Shown piece by piece: positions 35,701-45,358 of a stretch of 64,000 nt of DNA; position 1 is the first letter of the stretch; the number at the start of each line of letters is the position of its first letter. The notes beneath the pieces are model-generated. The model was not told the DNA's origin. It saw nothing but the letters and a program-made list of their open reading frames with translations, and searched no databases. Source of the stretch: Chrysophaeum taylorii (taxonomy: Eukaryota; Sar; Pelagophyceae; Pelagomonadales; Pelagomonadaceae); contig JAQMWT010000315.1 in assembly GCA_029834535.1 (NCBI GenBank), forward strand, positions 1-64,000, written 5' to 3'. Made by a program: the position numbers and the translations under genes.

Positions 35701-36799
35701 CGTTCGCATCAACCCTGTTTACGCCTGTTTTTTGCTTCAGTCGCCTCCGACCATCGTCATGACCTGGTCACCATACAACATATCTGCCCACAGGCAACGT
35801 TCTCATCAGACGTCTGGTACACCGCCATCATATGTACGAGCCTGTGTTTCCGCTATCTTTGCCCCTCTGCGATCCTCAGTGGCAACAATCGTCTAACGCA
35901 CGTCATCCCAGGCACTTTTGTCGCTATTGTTCTTCAGACCTCGATTTTGCTGACAGTTTCACTTACCCGATTTCCTGCAATGTCAGCCACCGAAGGCACT
36001 TCAACGTTGTTCTGACTTTCTCGAATCACGATTCCAAGCTCTCGTCTATTGTTGCCCCATTGTCACCTGTTCCTGCTGTTGCCCGATTGTCACCTGTTCT
36101 TCTTCCGCTGTTGCCCCCTTGTCCGCTGTTGCCCCCTTGCCCCCTGTGTTTGATGAGAATGCCCCGGTTTCACCGGGACTGATCACCCCATCACGTGAAC
36201 CGACCATTCTACGAGCTCATAAACTCCGACGCACCAAAGAGAGAAAACAACAGAAAGTGCAAAAGAGCACCAAAGACAGAAAACAACAGAAAGTGCAAAA
36301 CAAAGTCGAGCAAACCAGAGCCGACAAAACCAAAGAGCCCAAAACCTCCTGAGGAAAGTGCAAAACAAAGTCGCGCCAAACATAGCCGACCGCGCAAAGT
36401 CGACCAACGCGCGTTACAACAACCAACAAACTTTTATATACGGGCGATTCTGTTTCCTCCTGTCACGATGTCGATTGTTTCCTCTGTCGCTTCTGTTTCC
36501 TCCTGTAACTCTTTGTATATCTCTTCTGTTAGCTTTCGTTTGTTAGTTCATTATGTCTTCCTTCCCCTTTGTTTGGCTAACAACACACCCTTGTTGATCC
36601 CCATGCACACGTTTATTTATTACTCTGCTTCCGAAGAAATCTCTCGGTATTCAGCCATTGACGAACACCTGCTACCATGTTACGAATGGAATGAGGCGTT
36701 AGACTACCGGTAAGAGAATGACGTAGGGATACTGGATACGTGGTGCAGGGGTAAGTGTCATAGCTTCCTCACAGGGGTAAGTGTCATAGCTTCCTCACA
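32736..36799 (-). mobile_element. Short-LTR Copia relic (element D)
   Basis: It is bounded by 95 bp direct repeats (32736-32830 and 36679-36773) that start TGTTACG and end CTCACA. The right one is followed by a 26 bp repeat of its own end, to 36799. GGACC at 32731-32735 and 36800-36804 is the target-site duplication. On the minus strand, near 34.17-33.0 kb, lie the last part of a Copia reverse transcriptase (VVDDLLVAH, SYVGLRITRD) and RNase H (SRSQYLLARSSFEAELLA, VPMYVDNSTTV). The middle (34.2-36.6 kb) is Pro- and repeat-rich. It shows Cys/His-rich pieces on the plus strand (near 34410 and 35910), so it may be a composite. It is heavily broken. Confidence 0.72.
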
Positions 36800-36852
36800 G
36801 GACCTCTGCATGAACCACACAATTCAGTGACGTTATTAGCCCTCATCTTCGG

Positions 36853-37479
36853 ATGCGGGGAAGCGGGGTCGCGGTGCTCTCTGCGGCGGCGTCGTTCCTC
36901 GCATGGGGAGCTGGCGCCTGGATGATAAGTATTCCTCGGAGCTCCAAGGCCGCGCGCAAAGTTGTGGGCGGCGCGGCGTGCTTCGCTTCGAAGGTCTTCT
37001 CCGTCGGCAAGATTTTCTCCGGAAAAAACATCGACTCAACAACGGTCATCAACGGTAGCGTCCCGTTGTCCTGCACTGGGGACTCGTGCGAATGTCTCGG
37101 GGGGTGCAAGCCCGAATCCAAGCTCGATTTTTTTTTGGACACGAACGGCTGCGGCGGCGACGGCAGTAGGTTCGGGACGGGCGACGACGCCTGGGTCGAC
37201 GCCATCAACCCCTTTCAACGGATTTTTGGGAGCACGACATACCGGCCACACCTTATCGACGTCTGCAACACCCACGATGCCTGTTACACGGTGTGTGGGG
37301 TCTCTAGGGCCGAGTGCGACGATGCTTTTTGCGACGAGCTCGACGGCGTCTGCGATGCCCACGACTCGGAATTCTGCCACCTAACTGCGAGCAGCTTCTG
37401 CTGCTTTGTGAGAGACAACGGCCGGAAGTTTTTCGAGGTCGCCCAACACAAAGCGTGCACCTGCGACTCTTGTACATAG
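36853..37479 (+). CDS. Secreted phospholipase A2, group XII-like
   Basis: The product is 208 residues from one exon. Residues 1-22 form a hydrophobic signal-peptide-like segment. The catalytic motif C-N-T-H-D-A-C-Y is at residues 138-145, with His141 and Asp142, followed by CGVSRAECDDAF and many Cys (disulfides). An NGCGG loop near residue 98 resembles the calcium-binding region of group XII enzymes. Family knowledge: these enzymes cut the sn-2 acyl chain of phospholipids and use calcium, although some group XII members are poorly active. The ATG lies only 54 bp from the right end of the Copia relic D, so element sequence may act as its upstream region (inference). The length is normal for the family. 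Confidence 0.85.
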   Translation: MRGSGVAVLSAAASFLAWGAGAWMISIPRSSKAARKVVGGAACFASKVFSVGKIFSGKNIDSTTVINGSVPLSCTGDSCECLGGCKPESKLDFFLDTNGCGGDGSRFGTGDDAWVDAINPFQRIFGSTTYRPHLIDVCNTHDACYTVCGVSRAECDDAFCDELDGVCDAHDSEFCHLTASSFCCFVRDNGRKFFEVAQHKACTCDSCT

Positions 37480-37837
37480 TAGCTGTTTATATTTTATAAG
37501 TCGGGGTCGAACTGGTGGTGGCGTGTTCTACTTTTATTTATGCAGAGCACTCGCCTCGTCGGGTCCTCTCTCTCCTCTGCTACTGGTCAGTAGCATAATA
37601 AAAATCCCGAGCGCCACTCGAACTTGGCAGCTGCAGCAGCAGCGCGCTATGTTTTTTTTTTTTGCTCACCGGAATCTGATCTGATGGTGTGTCCCTGAAC
37701 TACTGCGAACCACTTCCCCCCTTTCATTCATATCCGCGACGGCGACGACGACCAGGCAATGGCGTCGTCGTCGGCGATAGAGGTTCGATCACAGAGCTGG
37801 TAAAAAGAAGAACAGGCTCTACATCAGAGACACTAAA

Positions 37838-37972
37838 CTAGTAGTAGACGCAGAGCCGCGAAAAGTCAGTTGCCGGGGCTCCTTTGAAGCACGTGTCCCA
37901 CCCGCCAACCTCGGCCATTCCCCCCCGCACTATGCACTCCAGCACAGCGAAGTCGCACGGCACCACCACCAT
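37838..37972 (-). CDS. Small unrecognised reading frame, possible last exon
   Basis: This 44-residue minus-strand frame begins MVVVPCDFAVLEC and ends in DFSRLCVYY. Its balanced, non-repetitive composition looks coding, but no family is recognised. It could be the last exon of a minus-strand gene lying upstream (37970-38200 also has open minus-strand frames) or chance. The rest of 37480-38830 holds no clear gene, only T-rich tracts. Confidence 0.25.
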   Translation of the reverse strand: MVVVPCDFAVLECIVRGGMAEVGGWDTCFKGAPATDFSRLCVYY

Positions 37973-38831
37973 ACGCTACTCGTCTTTCTTTCGCAAGGAC
38001 GCGATGCACACGCGCGGTGGTGCGCGTCTTGATGAACGCGCGCAATGCGCGTGCAATTCCGATATGCCATCATCGAGGGCCGCCGTCGTCGTTCCAGTCG
38101 CCAACCACCTCGGTTGCCGAGTTCGCGGCATCGCATCTCTCCCGCTTGCTCGCAGGAACAAAAAATTTCCGATAGAAGTACGCAATTCCTCACGTCGAGC
38201 GCGTCATTAAATCCCCGCTGCGAGCGCCCTCAATAATAATACACTCTCGTCGACTTATTAAAATCCATCGTGCTGCAGGAAGAAGACGGAGAGCTACCCC
38301 CTTTCGAGAGGAACGACAACAAAGGTCTCGGCTTTTTTTTTTTTTCTTCTCCCTTCTTCTGCAGACATTTATTTTCTTGAATAGAAAGAGGATTGCGCGG
38401 CAATCTCGGACGCGCGACCAACAAACTGTCCGAACCAAGCGAAAGAGAGCAAGTATATTGGCGACCGGTCCGGGTGGTCAAGAAGACAGGAAGACGAGCC
38501 CGGGATGTCCAGAATTAGCGCGTCACAACCACTTTGCCGCTGCCAGACAGGTTGTTGCAACGCGCAAAAGTGGAGGCGCCCGAAGGAAAAAAAGCGATCA
38601 AACCGACGGCATGTGTCTCGAATGCGGCGGCTCCTTCTCGGACCCGCAGCATCCAGAATAATGCCAGGTCGAAGGAGCGGTAACTTCCAAAGGGAATGAG
38701 AAGCTGCGCCACTTGGACCCCAAAGAAAACTAGCTTCTTCTTCCGTAGTTGTGGGTGTTATTATCATCCGAAGCGCCAGGGTCTCTCTCTTTTTGGTGCG
38801 GAGTGAAGAAAATCGTCGAACCCTCTACTAC

Positions 38832-40115
38832 ATGGAAAGGACTACAACGACTGCGCGCGCGCGTCGGCTCGCGACGGCGCGGGCGGCGATGGAGGCGAAC
38901 CGCGAGGCCGTGGCGCAGCAAGAGCGCGAGGGGTACTGCGATCCGTTCAAGGCGAAGCTGTCGTATTCGGTGTCGCGGATGCTCGCCGAAGACGAGGTGT
39001 GCGAGAAGGACGAGAAGGCCATCGTAGGGCTTATCGATGGTCCGCTCGCGCCTGGGCACTCGTGCGGGGTGTGGGCCGATGATCGCATGTACCCGTCGGT
39101 CGAGCACGCGCTGCAGGCGCTCAAGGCGCCGCCGGAGGAGCGCGCGGGAATAGCCGAGGCGGACGTTCGAGAGGCGAAGCGCCTCGGAGCGGCGGCGCTC
39201 AGGAAGAATCCTGAATTCCGCGAAAAGTCGGTGAGCGTGATGGACGCGTTGCTGCGCGACAAGTTTTTGCGGCACCCGTCGCTGCGGGCCGCGCTGCGGG
39301 AGACGGGGACGAAACGTTTAGTGCATTTGAACGACTACGGCGACGCGTTCTGGGGCGAGGTCCCTTACGGCGAGAAAATGCGGCGCGGGAAGAACGAGCT
39401 CGGGAAGGCCCTCGAGCGCGTGCGGAGCCTCACCGAGGAGCAGCTTCTGAAGGCGTGGTTGCGAGACCGGTGCGACATCGAGGACGTTCGGAACGCGTCG
39501 CTGGAGGTAACGTGGCGTCGACGCGGCGGCGAAAGCTCCGAGGTCGTTCGCGTCCTAGAAGAAGAAGAAGCAAAAGTGTGTGTTGTCGGGCGCGCGGGAA
39601 ACATCGTGATCGATCATCCGTCGTCGTCGCGGCAGCACGCGGCGCTCGTAGTTCGCGAGAAGCGAGTTTGGGTGATAGATCTCGAGTCGACGCACGGGAC
39701 GTTTCTCGACGGCGTCCGGCTAGAGCCCCTCGTGCCGCGCGCCGTCGACGGCGCCGAGCTGAGGTTTGGGGGGTCGTCCCGTCGGTACAGAGCGAGGCTC
39801 GTGACGGACCTCGCCAAGCGCAAGCAGGGCGACCTGTACGCGAAGATAGCGACGACGGCGGCGGTGGAACCGCATTCGTCGTCGAATTTTTTTGTTGTGG
39901 TCGAGAACGTCCCCTACGAGGCGACGGTCCGCGACCTCGAGCGAATATTCCCGGGGGCCGTGGACTTTGAAATAGAGGGGGGTCGGGGGGTGGTGAGGTT
40001 TACAACCTCGCGGGAGGCGACCCTGGCGGTTGCGAGCGACCGCGACGAGATCGACGGGAGGCGGATCCGGGTCTTTTTGCCCCACCAGAAGAAAAAGAAA
40101 CAACGGATATCATAA
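38832..40115 (+). CDS. NADAR-FHA-RRM three-domain protein
   Basis: The product is 427 residues from the first ATG; an in-frame GTG at 38751 is not a likely start. Residues about 45-200 are a NADAR (YbiA/DUF1768) domain: MYPSVEHALQALK at 86-98, VMDALLRDKFLRHPSLR, then a DAFWGEVPYG segment and GKNELGKALERVR. Known members hydrolyse N-glycosidic bonds in riboflavin intermediates or remove ADP-ribose from nucleic acid. Residues about 240-310 are an FHA domain (VVGRAGNIVIDHPSSSRQHA, then LESTHGTFLDG), which binds phosphothreonine. Residues about 350-425 are an RRM-like RNA-binding fold (NFFVVVENVPYEATVRDLER ... RRIRVFLP). The combination suggests ADP-ribose or nucleotide chemistry directed to RNA and phosphoproteins; this is inference. 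It is followed 102 bp downstream by the DH-PH-FYVE gene on the same strand. Confidence 0.8.
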   Translation: MERTTTTARARRLATARAAMEANREAVAQQEREGYCDPFKAKLSYSVSRMLAEDEVCEKDEKAIVGLIDGPLAPGHSCGVWADDRMYPSVEHALQALKAPPEERAGIAEADVREAKRLGAAALRKNPEFREKSVSVMDALLRDKFLRHPSLRAALRETGTKRLVHLNDYGDAFWGEVPYGEKMRRGKNELGKALERVRSLTEEQLLKAWLRDRCDIEDVRNASLEVTWRRRGGESSEVVRVLEEEEAKVCVVGRAGNIVIDHPSSSRQHAALVVREKRVWVIDLESTHGTFLDGVRLEPLVPRAVDGAELRFGGSSRRYRARLVTDLAKRKQGDLYAKIATTAAVEPHSSSNFFVVVENVPYEATVRDLERIFPGAVDFEIEGGRGVVRFTTSREATLAVASDRDEIDGRRIRVFLPHQKKKKQRIS

Positions 40116-40216
40116 TCATCTTAAACCTGCCTCTGCCTGCCTGCCTGCCTGCGAGAAGAAGCTCCTCTCCTCTTCTTTTAATAAGCCCGAAGGAGCCCGC
40201 CACCATACTATAACTC

Positions 40217-43090
40217 ATGGCTGCGGCGGCGGCGGCGGCGGTTTCCGGCACCACCACCATCACGACGCGCGAGCGCGTGATCGAGGAAATCAAGGAGACC
40301 GAGCGGTCGTTCGTCGCGTCGGTCCGAACGGCGATATCGGTTTTCGTGACGCAGTGGACCGACGCCGGGAAGAGCCTCGAGGCCGCCGCGGCGACGGACC
40401 CCGCCCTGACGGCCGTCCTGAAGGAGCTGAGTCTTTTGTTCAACTTCAACTCAAAGCTCCTCGAGGAGCTCGAGTCGGAGCCTAACGTGGGCAAGGTGTT
40501 CTCCGACTTCGCGCCGTACTTGAAGATGTTCGCTCGTTACCTGAGCCTTTACGAGCGGTGGTCCCAGGAAAAAGGTAGCACTGCTACCAAGGAGACGTCC
40601 GAGTTTGGATCGTTCGTCAAGGCGTGCGAGCAGGATCCGCGGTGCGAGGGCCAGACGTTGGGGAGTTTCCTGATCATGCCCGTGCAACGCGTCCCGCGGT
40701 ACAGGTTGCTGCTGGAGGAGTTGCTCAAGCACTCGGAAGGTCAGCCCGACGTGGAGGACGTGCGACTCGCTGTCGACCTCGTGCGCGACTCGGCCGGCCG
40801 CAACAACGCGGCCAACGAGTCGACCCACTTCGACGCGCTCACCAAGCTCCAGCTGTCGATGTTCGACCCCGCGAACGACCTCAATTTGCTCGACTGGCCG
40901 GCGAGACGATTGGAACTCGGCCCCGTCGAAATGAAGAAGTTGTGCCGAAAAGGTCCGAAAAATTTCACTTTCTGGCTCGTCTCGGATAAAATACTATATG
41001 CCCAGAAGGTCATGGGAAGCAGCAGTTTCTCGTACCAGTTGAACCGCCAGATATTGCTCGCGGAATGCGTCGTCGGCGACACGGCCTTCGCGACGCTGTC
41101 CCAGCGGTCGACGCGGCGGGCGCAATCCCTCATGGGTGCCGACGCCGTCCCGCGCGCGAGGTCCCAGTGCTTCCAAATTCTAAGCGCCAAAAAGAGCTTC
41201 GTGGTCGAGGCTCCCTCGATCCAGACAGCCAACGACTGGCGCGACGCGATCGACCGGCTGCAGCAGCGCTCGAACGATCGCCCCGTCGTCGCGCCTATCT
41301 GGGTTCCCGACAAGGCCGTCAAGGCCTGCGACAAGTGCCGCGAGCCCTTCACCGTCCTCCGCCGAAGGCACCACTGCCGCAGCTGCGGCAAGTGTTTTTG
41401 CAAAGACTGTTCCAAGTACTCGAAAATTTTGCCGCACCTCGACGCTTCAAAAAAACTCCGCGTATGTCTCGCTTGTTACGAGACGACAGTCGACGATAAG
41501 CCGAACAACAACAACAACAACAACAAGGGGTTTGCGATGCCGCGAGAGTCGGTGTCGTGGCGCGTTCCGGAGTCTAACCCCTTTCAAGTCGAGGTCGCGA
41601 AGAACGAGGACGACGACGACACCGACGACGAGGAGGAGGACGAGGAGGAGGAGGAGGAGGAGGAGGAGGCGGCGCCGACTCGCGACCCGCCGCCCGTGCC
41701 TGCCGACGTCGCCCCCCCCGCGGCCGATAAGCCCCCGAAAAAGCCCTTCAACCCCTTCGCCAAGCCCCCGGCCCGAGAGCGCGCGGCCCCCCCGCCGCCG
41801 CCGCGCGAGAGCCTCAAGCCCCCTCTGCCGCCGCGAGAATCCATGTCCTGGGAGCCGTCGCACCCGCCTCCCCCTCAAGAGCGCGTCGCACCGCGGTGGC
41901 CCCATCAAGATCCGTCAATACAAAAAGAGAGACGACGACAGCCCGAGGAGGACGTACCGACTCGACGCGAATGGCCCCCGAAACAAACTACTACTAGGAA
42001 CCCTCCGCCGAAACCTCCGCCTCCCGGGGACCTGGCGACCCGAGTCGTGCGCCAAGCCCCCAGATGGCCCCCTCCGGCGGAAGATGCTGCGCCGACCACG
42101 CTGCAACAACAGCACGCGAATAAACACTCTCCCAAATGGCCGCCGCCGGCGGAAATTGCGCCCTCTCCGAGGAACCCCCCGCCGCAACAACAACAGCTGC
42201 TCGCCAACAAGCGCTCTCCAAATTGGCCGTCGCCCGCGGCGGAAGATGCTCCGCCGAGGCCGAGGCCGAGGCCGAGACCTCGACAACAGCACGCTATTAA
42301 ACACTCACCCAAATGGCCGCCGCCGCCGTCGCCCGCGGCGGAGAATCCGCCCTCTCCGCCGCCGCCGCCGCCGAGGAACCCCCCGCCCCAGCAGCAGCAC
42401 GCCATTAAACACTCCCCCAAATGGCCGCCGCCGCCGCCGTCGCCCGAGGCGGAAAATCCGCCCTCTCCGCCGCCGCCGAGGAACCCCCCGCCCCAGCAGC
42501 AGCACGCCATTAAACACTCTCCCAAACACGGCATTAAACACTCCCCCAAATGGCCGCCGCCGCCGCCGCCCGCGGCGGAGAATGCGCCCTCTCCGCCGCC
42601 GCCGAGGAACCCCCCGCGGCAGCAACAACAGCACGCCATGAAACACTCCCCCAAATGGCCGAAACCGCAGCAATCCGCGCTGCCCAAGTGGCCGCCTTCG
42701 AGCGTGACCCCCGCCAAGCAGTCGCCCGAGACCCGACGCGCAGATCCTCCCAACCACCAGTGGCCTCCTCCTCCCCAGCAGGCGACAAATGGTCGGTCCG
42801 AGTGGCCCCCGCAAACGGCTCGTCCGACCGCAAACCCCAAGTGGTCGCCTGTCCCCGCCGGCGCTCGCATCCAGGCCTTGACGACGTCACCGAACAACAT
42901 CGAACCCCCCAAAGGCGCCCCCCCCGCCAAGCTCCTCGCCCTCCGCCGCGGCCCCGACGTCAAGATGCCCGCAGCCGCCAAAACCGCACAACAGGACACG
43001 CCCGCTCAAGCCGCGGTCCGGCGCAGCGCGCAAGCCCGCCGGGCCTTCGACGCGGACGCCCCGGACGACGACGACGACCCATTCGCCTAG
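40217..43090 (+). CDS. DH-PH-FYVE Rho guanine-nucleotide exchange factor with proline-rich tail
   Basis: The product is 957 residues from one exon. Residues about 17-205 are a DH (RhoGEF) domain: RERVIEEIKETERSF at the start, then LGSFLIMPVQRVPRYRLLLE, the conserved helix. Residues about 220-350 are a PH domain. Residues 362-423 are a FYVE zinc finger with WVPDK, RRRHHCRSCG at about 382-391 and eight Cys/His ligands, which in known members binds PI3P on endosomes. An acidic run follows at about 460-480. The last 450 residues are a Pro-rich tail with about ten repeats of the type KHSPKWPPPP, likely SH3/WW ligands. Overall it resembles the FGD family and should link phosphoinositides to Rho/Cdc42-type GTPases. 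The tail repeats are GC-rich and prone to slippage. Confidence 0.9.
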   Translation: MAAAAAAAVSGTTTITTRERVIEEIKETERSFVASVRTAISVFVTQWTDAGKSLEAAAATDPALTAVLKELSLLFNFNSKLLEELESEPNVGKVFSDFAPYLKMFARYLSLYERWSQEKGSTATKETSEFGSFVKACEQDPRCEGQTLGSFLIMPVQRVPRYRLLLEELLKHSEGQPDVEDVRLAVDLVRDSAGRNNAANESTHFDALTKLQLSMFDPANDLNLLDWPARRLELGPVEMKKLCRKGPKNFTFWLVSDKILYAQKVMGSSSFSYQLNRQILLAECVVGDTAFATLSQRSTRRAQSLMGADAVPRARSQCFQILSAKKSFVVEAPSIQTANDWRDAIDRLQQRSNDRPVVAPIWVPDKAVKACDKCREPFTVLRRRHHCRSCGKCFCKDCSKYSKILPHLDASKKLRVCLACYETTVDDKPNNNNNNNKGFAMPRESVSWRVPESNPFQVEVAKNEDDDDTDDEEEDEEEEEEEEEAAPTRDPPPVPADVAPPAADKPPKKPFNPFAKPPARERAAPPPPPRESLKPPLPPRESMSWEPSHPPPPQERVAPRWPHQDPSIQKERRRQPEEDVPTRREWPPKQTTTRNPPPKPPPPGDLATRVVRQAPRWPPPAEDAAPTTLQQQHANKHSPKWPPPAEIAPSPRNPPPQQQQLLANKRSPNWPSPAAEDAPPRPRPRPRPRQQHAIKHSPKWPPPPSPAAENPPSPPPPPPRNPPPQQQHAIKHSPKWPPPPPSPEAENPPSPPPPRNPPPQQQHAIKHSPKHGIKHSPKWPPPPPPAAENAPSPPPPRNPPRQQQQHAMKHSPKWPKPQQSALPKWPPSSVTPAKQSPETRRADPPNHQWPPPPQQATNGRSEWPPQTARPTANPKWSPVPAGARIQALTTSPNNIEPPKGAPPAKLLALRRGPDVKMPAAAKTAQQDTPAQAAVRRSAQARRAFDADAPDDDDDPFA

Positions 43091-43529
43091 TTGTTGCCGG
43101 AAGTTGTGTTCTATACATCAAGGAAAAGGAAGGACCTTATGTGATGCCCTCCCCGTGTATGCGCCGAGAACACACCCCGAGGGAAAGTGACCTAGCAGGC
43201 GTTTGTTGCTTGGAGAGGCGCGGTCAGTAACGAAGTTCGTCGACCTTCTTTGGGTCCGGCGGGGCGAGTTGGTCGCAGTTCTCGCGAGATCCTTGGTCGC
43301 TCATCTTCGCGTTCTCTTCCAACTTGGACCGCAATCGCCGCGCTTCGGCGCGTTCCCCCGCTGACCACCACCACCACCACCACCACCACCACATCTTCCG
43401 GAATTTTTTTGTTCCGACAAGCAAGAGCTAAATACGTAGCCTTATTAATTAGCAATAGAGGACGAATCCTCGCTGAGAAGGACACGTATTTTTCGCGCTA
43501 AGGGTAAGGGTATCAAGGATGTGCCTGAA

Positions 43530-43855
43530 GGTATGCGGGGCCTAGTCGGGCTCGTATCGCTGAGCCGCGGGGCCCGATACGGCGTAGGTTAGAGGAGCAG
43601 GGTCTCGGTTGGAAGCTGCTGAAACGTTCGCAGCGGGACGGGTTGTGGCTGGGGGACGCAGAAGAAGGAAAGGTCAACGACGACGAGGTGGTGGTTGTCA
43701 GTAGTAGTCAAATCGCGGCGACATGGCGACAGGAGTCCACTCTCCTCGCCCGACGCTCTCTCTCTCTCAAGCAGCGTTCCTTCCTCCCGCGGCGCCGCCG
43801 GGATTAGCCCGCGCCCCATGTGCACTGGCAGTCCCGTAGTTAGCGAGTTGCCAGG
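43530..43855 (+). repeat. SINE-like repeat, family 2, diverged copy
   Basis: It contains GTTCGCAGCGGGACGGG, AAATCGCGGCGACATGGCG and GGGATTAGCCCGCGCCCC in the order of the copies at 2478 and 18790, plus a longer head near 43530. It lies in the convergent space between the DH-PH-FYVE gene and the O-fucosyltransferase-like gene, which end towards each other. The stretch 43100-43530 otherwise holds only a (CAC)n run at 43361-43391. Confidence 0.5.
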
Positions 43856-43893
43856 ATCGAGCATAGATAGGGAGGTTGGTAATAAAAGGACTC

Positions 43894-45018
43894 CTATGAT
43901 GTCTCATCATCGTCGGATCGACGATGAAGGAGCAAGTCGCGGCGGTGTTTGATCGCCGAGGACATGGAGGAGCCGGGCGTGCCCGCGAAGGCCTGGGTGG
44001 CCGAGGAGGCGACGAGAAGGTCGAGGTGCATGTCGAGGTCCGGGGTGGTCGTCGCGAGGTTCCGGGCGTCCTTGGGCGAAAGACCCGCCTTTCGGCCAGC
44101 ATTAAAAAGTGCGGCAGTCGGAGATCGTTTGTCAAGACCGTCGCTGAGAGTGGCGACGCGCGGCGAGCCAATCCTCTTCAGGCCATCCTTGAAGGCTCGT
44201 CTCGAGCGCACGCCGACGTCGGTCGCGACGTAGAGGACCCTGATAGGATTCGCCGCTTTGAGAAGTTGATGGAAAGCGCGGGCGATGGACGCGTCGAGCC
44301 TGCGCTTGAAGTCGCCGTCCGAACCCCTCAAGTGGATCGACGCGAATTTCGATTCGTTCCGTAGGAGGGTTGCGACGGCCGTCGCCGCGCAGCGCTCAAA
44401 GGCCGGCGCGTAGGTCAAGGTCGCGCGCAAAAAGGCCTCCCTCGTTTTCTTGTCGTATCGTCTATCGAAAGACGCTAAGTCAAAGCCTTTAAACGTCGAA
44501 CCCCAGCGCGCGAGGGCTTCGTCGCCGGTTCGCACGGTCCGGCACTGGCACCCGCCGCGCCTCCGTACCGCGCAGGTCCCATCGAAGCTCCACACCGTGT
44601 TCGTGCAGTCGAACCGCGATGCGACGGCCTCGACGACTCGAGCACCTTGGAAGTAAGAAAAGGAAACGACTCGAACTGGCGTCTCCTCGAGGGCAAGGAT
44701 TCGCAGGAGCGAGGGGCCTACCTTGTCGCCGAGGACCGCCTTCCGGAACCGCGACCGCAGGGCATCGGGGGCGGTCACCGACGAGGGACACGACCCGTAT
44801 CCAACTGCCTTGTGGCTCAGCGCGGGCGGGACAACGAGGGTTCGGTTTGTGGCGTAGGCGACGAGGAAAGCGTGAAGGAGGCATCGACGCTGGTTGTTGA
44901 ACCCGCCGTGTGCGGCGTACTCGAGCGCCGGCTCCTTCGATGCGACGAGTACCCGTTCCACGCGTGATGACCCTGGTGCTCGCTTCGCGCAAACTTTCGG
45001 ACGACGACGACCGGGCAT
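43894..45018 (-). CDS. O-fucosyltransferase-like protein
   Basis: The reading frame is open to 45522, but the likely start is the Met at 45018 (MPGRRRPKVCAKR), giving 374 residues. The longer N-terminus is low-complexity and contains duplicated and TTCC-repeat sequence. GGFNNQRR at residues 38-45 matches the GG-x-NNQ nucleotide-sugar motif of GDP-fucose O-fucosyltransferases (PF10250 type). IHLRGSDGDFK near residue 229 fits the HxR-type motif, and FAGTPGSSMSS near the end fits the last conserved block. Known members move fucose from GDP-fucose to Ser/Thr in the secretory pathway. No membrane anchor is visible from this start, so an upstream exon with a signal anchor is possible. Confidence 0.7.
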   Translation of the reverse strand: MPGRRRPKVCAKRAPGSSRVERVLVASKEPALEYAAHGGFNNQRRCLLHAFLVAYATNRTLVVPPALSHKAVGYGSCPSSVTAPDALRSRFRKAVLGDKVGPSLLRILALEETPVRVVSFSYFQGARVVEAVASRFDCTNTVWSFDGTCAVRRRGGCQCRTVRTGDEALARWGSTFKGFDLASFDRRYDKKTREAFLRATLTYAPAFERCAATAVATLLRNESKFASIHLRGSDGDFKRRLDASIARAFHQLLKAANPIRVLYVATDVGVRSRRAFKDGLKRIGSPRVATLSDGLDKRSPTAALFNAGRKAGLSPKDARNLATTTPDLDMHLDLLVASSATQAFAGTPGSSMSSAIKHRRDLLLHRRSDDDETS

Positions 45019-45057
45019 CCTAACCCCCTTTTTTTTTTCGACCAGACCTACGTCGAG

Positions 45058-45120
45058 CGCTTGCCACCACACACAGTGTCTGTCGTCTACGCCGAGCGCT
45101 TGCCACCACACACAGTGTCG
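45058..45120. repeat. Short direct repeat upstream of the fucosyltransferase-like gene
   Basis: CGCTTGCCACCACACACAGT occurs at 45058 and again at 45098, a 40 bp tandem duplication just upstream of the proposed start. Confidence 0.8.
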
Positions 45121-45326
45121 TCGATCGAAGGCTTCGCAGTCTTCCGCTTGGAACTCGACACCATTCAGAGTGCGGCCGGTGATCTTGCCGCAGTAGTAAA
45201 AAAAAAACCACCTAATTGTTGGCCAGCGACTCGACGGAGACGTGTTCGGTATCGACGGGTTCGAGGGTTGTACAGGAGCTGGCTTTGCACGCGGACGCGG
45301 TTGAGTCGGTGGTGTTGAAAATTCCT

Positions 45327-45358
45327 TCCTTCCTTCCTTCCTTCCTTCCTTCCTTCCG
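45327..45358. repeat. (TTCC)n microsatellite
   Basis: About eight TTCC units lie in the open but unlikely N-terminal extension of the fucosyltransferase-like frame. Confidence 0.9.

Noticed and set aside
36119-36430. Lys-rich frames with repeated KERKQQKVQ pieces near 36.2-36.4 kb
   Set aside because: These are short internal repeats of the Copia relic D and not a host gene.
38377-38661. Possible 94-residue protein with MCLECGGSF near its end
   Set aside because: A single CxxC and no homology; it overlaps other weak frames on both strands and lacks host-like codon use.
38751-38831. Start of the NADAR protein at 38751
   Set aside because: The codon there is GTG; the first ATG in frame is 38832 and the NADAR domain begins well after it.
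41515-43000. Plus- and minus-strand Arg/Gly-rich frames over the DH-PH-FYVE tail
   Set aside because: They are low-complexity shadows of the Pro-rich coding repeats.
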